DNA from: an uncultured Acetatifactor sp.
GTDB taxonomy: Bacteria > Bacillota > Clostridia > Lachnospirales > Lachnospiraceae
Assembly: GCA_934426825.1 (NCBI GenBank)
Contig: CAKRYI010000006.1
Coordinates: forward strand, 1 to 64,000
Direction of reading: 5' to 3'
DNA length: 64,000 bases
In this document: piece after piece, positions 61,192 to 64,000 of the stretch
Numbering within the stretch: position 1 is the first letter of the stretch
Layout: each line of letters starts with the position of its first letter
Translations under genes and position numbers: made by a program
The notes under the pieces: model-generated
The model's database searches: none
Told to the model about the DNA's origin: nothing
Seen by the model: only the letters and a program-made list of their open reading frames with translations

Positions 61192-61218
61192 TTATCGGCT
61201 GCTTTCGGGAATACTTTA
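61192..61218 (-). promoter_or_regulatory. Perfect sigma-28 promoter of flgM
   Basis: Minus strand: TAAA (61215-61218), 15 bases, GCCGATAA (61192-61199), matching the consensus at every position. It is 39 bases before the flgM start codon. Confidence 0.93.
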
Positions 61219-61229
61219 GTCACTCTGCG

Positions 61230-61487
61230 CTATTTTCTCAAAAAGGAAAACAATCCTTTCTTTTCATAAGGCTTTCTCGCAATCTCTCCCGGCTCATATC
61301 CTGCCTTTTCAATGGCTGTCTTTACGGAATCGTCCGTGATTTCCGCGTCCGTGATAATCACGGTTTCACCTTTTGTGTGGGAGGAAGTTACCTTTTTTAC
61401 AGGAAGGGACGCACGGACGGTGTCATTCACATGAGCCTCACACATACCACACTGCATACCGCCTACTTTTATAACAATCTCTGTCAT
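61230..61487 (-). CDS. Heavy-metal-associated (HMA) domain protein, CopZ-like
   Basis: An 85-residue ferredoxin-like protein with the metal motif GGMQCGMC (Cys 13 and 16), followed by a single betaalphabetabetaalphabeta domain (KGETVIITDAEITDDSVKTA). Such proteins carry copper(I) or another soft metal and hand it to a P-type ATPase. The start at 61487 has AGGAG eleven bases upstream; 61598 is rejected because it would run through a hairpin. There is a basic tail (KPYEKKGLFSFLRK). No metal ATPase is in the window. It stops 12 bases before the flgM promoter. Confidence 0.88.
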   Translation of the reverse strand: MTEIVIKVGGMQCGMCEAHVNDTVRASLPVKKVTSSHTKGETVIITDAEITDDSVKTAIEKAGYEPGEIARKPYEKKGLFSFLRK

Positions 61488-61552
61488 CTTTCTACACTCT
61501 CCTTTATTTTTGATATATTCTGATAAAACACTTTTTTGACGCTTTATGGAAC

Positions 61553-61596
61553 GAAGAAACGCCAGTTCCGGCAACTGCCGGCGCTGGCATTTCTTC
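61553..61596. other. Long hairpin between the HMA and tiny membrane genes
   Basis: GAAGAAACGCCAG (61553-61565) pairs with CTGGCATTTCTTC (61584-61596, one C-A mismatch), with an inner CCGGCAACTGCCGG hairpin. It lies after the tiny frame at 61618-61704, so it may be its terminator, though the T tract is missing. Confidence 0.5.
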
Positions 61597-61617
61597 ATTT
61601 GGTTACTTTACAATTCC

Positions 61618-61704
61618 TCTTTTTTCTTGTTTCTGATTACAGCCAGCACCGCAAGTCCTGCGACAGACATTACCGTGAGGAGATACCAACACTCGTTTCT
61701 TCAC
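61618..61704 (-). pseudogene. Possibly frameshifted tiny membrane protein
   Basis: The minus strand has a strong AAGGAGGAGG (61715-61724), then GTG at 61702-61704 reading MKKRV. After one base, a different frame reads WYLLTVMSVAGLAVLAVIRN followed by KKKEEL and a stop at 61618-61620. Joined by a single-base shift the product would be about 31 residues: a basic start, one membrane helix and a charged tail. In its present form the GTG frame continues as a 33-residue cysteine-containing peptide (NVCRRTCGAGC). Either the gene is broken, the assembly has an extra base, or the peptide is not made. Confidence 0.3.
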
Positions 61705-61785
61705 AAACCGGAAACCTCCTCCTTTGAATATCTGTATTTTCACAGTGTAAAAATCCTACAATATGAAAAATTCACACTATGCACC

Positions 61786-61814
61786 TTGTAAATCTATCTG
61801 CATTTTGCTATATT
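61786..61814 (+). promoter_or_regulatory. Sigma-A promoter of the potassium channel gene
   Basis: TTGTAA (61786-61791), 17 bases, TATATT (61809-61814). The start codon at 61894 lies about 80 bases downstream. The 406-base gap 61488-61893 otherwise holds the hairpin and the tiny frame described here. Confidence 0.65.
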
Positions 61815-61893
61815 GATAATACACCATCCCGCAGGGAGCAAGTCAAGTATTTTCGATAAAAATGAGGAATTTTCAAAAAGGAAGTCAGCAGCC

Positions 61894-63066
61894 ATGTCAT
61901 CTATAAAGAAACGCATTTTCGAAATTATTCAGATCGGAAACCGAAAAGATTTTATCAGCAGCGCCTTTGACCTTTTCATTGTCGTTGTCATTGTGCTGAA
62001 TCTGTTTGCAACCCTGTTTCAGACCTTTGACGAATCAGCGCCCTATGCCGCTGCCCTGAACTGGATTGAACTGATTACCATCATTATTTTTACCATCGAA
62101 TATCTGCTGCGCATTTGGACGGCAGACCTCCTTTACCCGGAAAAACCTTACTGGAAGGCGGCTCTTACCTTTGTTTTTTCTCTGTATGGGTTAATCGACC
62201 TCTTCACGTTCTTTCCCTACTATCTGCCGGTCGTATTCCCCATGGGCGCGGTGGCTTTCCGCATGTTCCGCGTGATACGCATTTTCCGCCTGTTTCAGAT
62301 TAATGCGCAGTATGACGCCTTCAATGTCATCATGAATGTCCTGAATGACAAAAAAAATCAGTTAATCTCCTCCATCTGTCTGATTCTGATTTTCATGGTG
62401 GCCGCCTCCCTCTGCATGTACAGTCTGGAGCATGAGGCACAGCCGGAGCAGTTTGCCAACGCCTTTTCCGGCATCTGGTGGTCGGTGTCCACACTGCTGA
62501 CGGTGGGCTACGGCGATATTTACCCGATTACGACACTCGGAAAGCTGATGGCAATTGTCATATCCTTTTTAGGCGTGGGCATGGTCGCCATCCCCACCGG
62601 TATCATATCCGCCGGTTTCGTGGAACAGTATACCAAACTGCGCATGATGGCATTCCATTCCGAGGAACACGAACTGAAATTCGTGACCTCCACCATTCCG
62701 CAGGGGCATTCATGGTGCCACAAAAAAGTTAAGGAAGTCGCTTTCCCGCCCCAGATTATCCTTGTTATGATTATACGCGGCGGCGAGGCAATCGTGCCGA
62801 ACGGAGACACCGTAATGGCGGAGAACGATACCCTTGTCATCGGTGCACGGCATTATAACGGTGATGAGTACATTAATTTAAAAGAAATTATTGTAAAGCA
62901 GGAAAACGAGTGGGTCGGAAAGCAGGTCAAGGATTTGGATATCTCACGTCAGGAGCTGATTGTGATGATTCGCCGCAAAAACCGCACCATTATCCCCAAC
63001 GGTCAGACGTATATCAAGGAAGGGGACGCCGTGATTCTATATTCCAAATTAAAGGACAATGACTGA
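61894..63066 (+). CDS. Voltage-gated potassium channel with cytoplasmic RCK_C domains
   Basis: A 390-residue ion channel. It has six membrane helices; S4 is RMFRVIRIFRLF (123-134, arginines 123, 126, 129, 132), and the selectivity filter is TVGYGD (203-208) between S5 and S6. The cytoplasmic part (about 250-390) carries two TrkA-C (RCK_C) domains, VAFPPQIILVMIIRGGEAIV with ALVIGARHYN-type strands, and a second VKDLDISRQELIVMIRRKNR. An N-terminal NAD-binding RCK_N domain appears to be missing. AAGGAAG lies nine bases before the ATG at 61894. It probably sets membrane potential or potassium balance; a link to motility is only a guess. Confidence 0.9.
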   Translation: MSSIKKRIFEIIQIGNRKDFISSAFDLFIVVVIVLNLFATLFQTFDESAPYAAALNWIELITIIIFTIEYLLRIWTADLLYPEKPYWKAALTFVFSLYGLIDLFTFFPYYLPVVFPMGAVAFRMFRVIRIFRLFQINAQYDAFNVIMNVLNDKKNQLISSICLILIFMVAASLCMYSLEHEAQPEQFANAFSGIWWSVSTLLTVGYGDIYPITTLGKLMAIVISFLGVGMVAIPTGIISAGFVEQYTKLRMMAFHSEEHELKFVTSTIPQGHSWCHKKVKEVAFPPQIILVMIIRGGEAIVPNGDTVMAENDTLVIGARHYNGDEYINLKEIIVKQENEWVGKQVKDLDISRQELIVMIRRKNRTIIPNGQTYIKEGDAVILYSKLKDND

Positions 63067-63086
63067 TTTCAGCCATTGTCCTTTAA
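63049..63086. terminator. Hairpin at the end of the potassium channel gene
   Basis: TTAAAGGACAATG (63049-63061) pairs perfectly with CATTGTCCTTTAA (63074-63086). The stop codon of the channel gene lies in the loop. The T tracts are short (TTTAA), so it may act as a weak bidirectional terminator between the channel gene and ddl. Confidence 0.6.
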
Positions 63087-63096
63087 AACACGCTCG

Positions 63097-64000
63097 CTAT
63101 TTATGCAGTTTTCCGCCCTTGGCGCCGGACAAAGACTGAATATTCAAAATATTCGTATCAAAGGAGAACGTCAGCGCGTCATCCTCTCTCTTTCTCTTTA
63201 AGGAAAGCTGAATCATCCGGTCGAGCAGTTCTTTATAAGGAATTCCAATGGGCTCCCAGAGATAGAAGGACAAGGAACCGGGAATGGTGTTGATTTCATT
63301 GAAATACAACTGTCCGTTTTCCTCATCAATCATAAAGTCGATTCGTGCCACACCGTTGCAGCCTAATTTCTGAAAGGATTTTACCGCAATGTTTCTCACT
63401 TCCTCCCTCTTTTCAGGGGAAAGCTCTGCCGGAATCTTTCTGGACACGCTTGCCATGCCCTTGGAGCCGCCAGACTTGGAATTGCTCAGATATTTATCCT
63501 CATAGCTCAAAATGTCCTTGGTATGCAGGGGTTCTTCACATTCCGAAGCAATGGCGTCATTCTCATCTCCCAAAACTGCACAGTTGATTTCACGTAACTT
63601 GGTGATGGCGTGCTCCACAATAATCTTTTTTGCGTAAAGGAACGCATCATCCACAGACTTCGTCAGTTCCACCCTGTCATGGGCCACACTGATGCCGACG
63701 CTGGAACCGAGATTGTAAGGCTTTACAATGGCAGGATAACCGATTTCTTTTTCCACATCTGCCACCAGTGCGTCCATATCCGCATAATTTGCCGTGGTGT
63801 AGCACCGGCAGTCCAGAACCGGAATCCCGTTCTCCTTTAACACCACCTTGCTCACATATTTGTCCATGCCCACTGCGGAGGCTGTGACGTCACATCCCAC
63901 AAAGGGAATCCCGATGGTCTTTAAATATCCCTGCAGTGCACCGTCCTCCACGTTGGTTCCGTGCACAATGGGAAATGCGATGTCGATTTCAATAGGCGCT
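63097..64000 (-). CDS. ddl: D-alanine--D-alanine ligase (cut at the right edge)
   Basis: About 300 residues of an ATP-grasp ligase that makes D-Ala-D-Ala for peptidoglycan. Reading from the window edge, EIDIAFPIVHGTNVEDGALQ continues into GYLKTIGIPFVGCDVTASAV, then GYPAIVKPYNLGSSVGISV (ATP-binding) and GVARIDFMIDEENGQLYFNE with EINTIPGSLSFYLW at the active site. The usual DDl has EINT(M)PG. The start codon lies beyond 64000. The substitution near EINTIPGSLS is seen in Clostridia ligases. D-Ala-D-Ser ligase activity cannot be excluded. Confidence 0.9.
   Translation of the reverse strand, partial: APIEIDIAFPIVHGTNVEDGALQGYLKTIGIPFVGCDVTASAVGMDKYVSKVVLKENGIPVLDCRCYTTANYADMDALVADVEKEIGYPAIVKPYNLGSSVGISVAHDRVELTKSVDDAFLYAKKIIVEHAITKLREINCAVLGDENDAIASECEEPLHTKDILSYEDKYLSNSKSGGSKGMASVSRKIPAELSPEKREEVRNIAVKSFQKLGCNGVARIDFMIDEENGQLYFNEINTIPGSLSFYLWEPIGIPYKELLDRMIQLSLKRKREDDALTFSFDTNILNIQSLSGAKGGKLHK

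Noticed and set aside
1..64000. tRNA or rRNA genes
   Set aside because: None was recognised by eye in any intergenic gap; the element next to tuf does not appear to use a tRNA target within the window.

Overview
The window reads as the chromosome of a motile, Gram-positive anaerobe of the Clostridia, most likely a flagellated Lachnospiraceae (Roseburia, Lachnospira or Butyrivibrio type). This rests on Firmicutes-type ribosomal and RNA polymerase genes, strong AGGAGG ribosome binding sites, the FliW/CsrA/FlaG flagellar block, a four-cysteine L33 and the general protein style. No organism-specific marker was checked, so the family call is inference.

Layout. (1) 1-3400: the edge of a mobile element, with a small XRE regulator, an array of five 22-bp palindromic iteron-like repeats, a tyrosine integrase, an excisionase-like gene and a divergent XRE repressor whose promoter region carries four copies of a 20-bp operator. 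(2) 3405-8267: the str operon in reverse (rpsL-rpsG-fusA-tuf), with an unusually long rpsL-rpsG leader. (3) 8300-15650: genes that separate the str operon from rpoBC: rfbD, a small membrane protein, a degenerate GGDEF protein, an ECF-like sigma factor with a membrane partner, a transglutaminase-like lipoprotein, and a PilC/GspF platform protein followed by four small pilin-like proteins. (4) 15700-27260: rpoC-rpoB-rplL-rplJ-rplA-rplK-nusG-secE-rpmG on the minus strand, with an L10 leader and attenuator before rplJ. (5) 27330-28850: an isolated FliD-like gene.

(6) 28860-49480: about 20 kb of sugar and glycan genes, all on the minus strand and starting directly downstream of the flagellin gene. 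They include a TPR glycosyltransferase, a radical SAM/SPASM protein, a second glycosyltransferase, an aldolase, a thiamine-diphosphate enzyme, a sugar-phosphate cyclase, a pyruvyl transferase, an F420-hydrogenase-beta-like Fe-S protein, a VOC protein, two SDR enzymes, RfbF and RfbH of CDP-dideoxysugar synthesis, a TIM-barrel isomerase, a permuted-papain protein, an XRE regulator and UDP-galactopyranose mutase. The position suggests a flagellin or surface glycan decoration island; the combination is the most interesting biology in the window. (7) 49500-61220: late flagellar genes flgM-flgN-flgK-flgK-flgL-fliW-csrA-flaG-fliD-fliS-(fliT-like)-hag, with sigma-28 promoters before flgM, flaG and hag and a candidate CsrA hairpin in the hag leader. 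(8) 61230-64000: a heavy-metal-binding protein, a possibly frameshifted tiny membrane protein, a voltage-gated potassium channel and a D-Ala-D-Ala ligase cut by the right edge.

How it works together: FlgM holds sigma-28 until the hook is complete; sigma-28 then transcribes flgM, flaG-fliD-fliS and hag. FliW and CsrA tie flagellin translation to flagellin export. The glycan island lies in position to be expressed by read-through from hag. No tRNA, rRNA or CRISPR array was seen.
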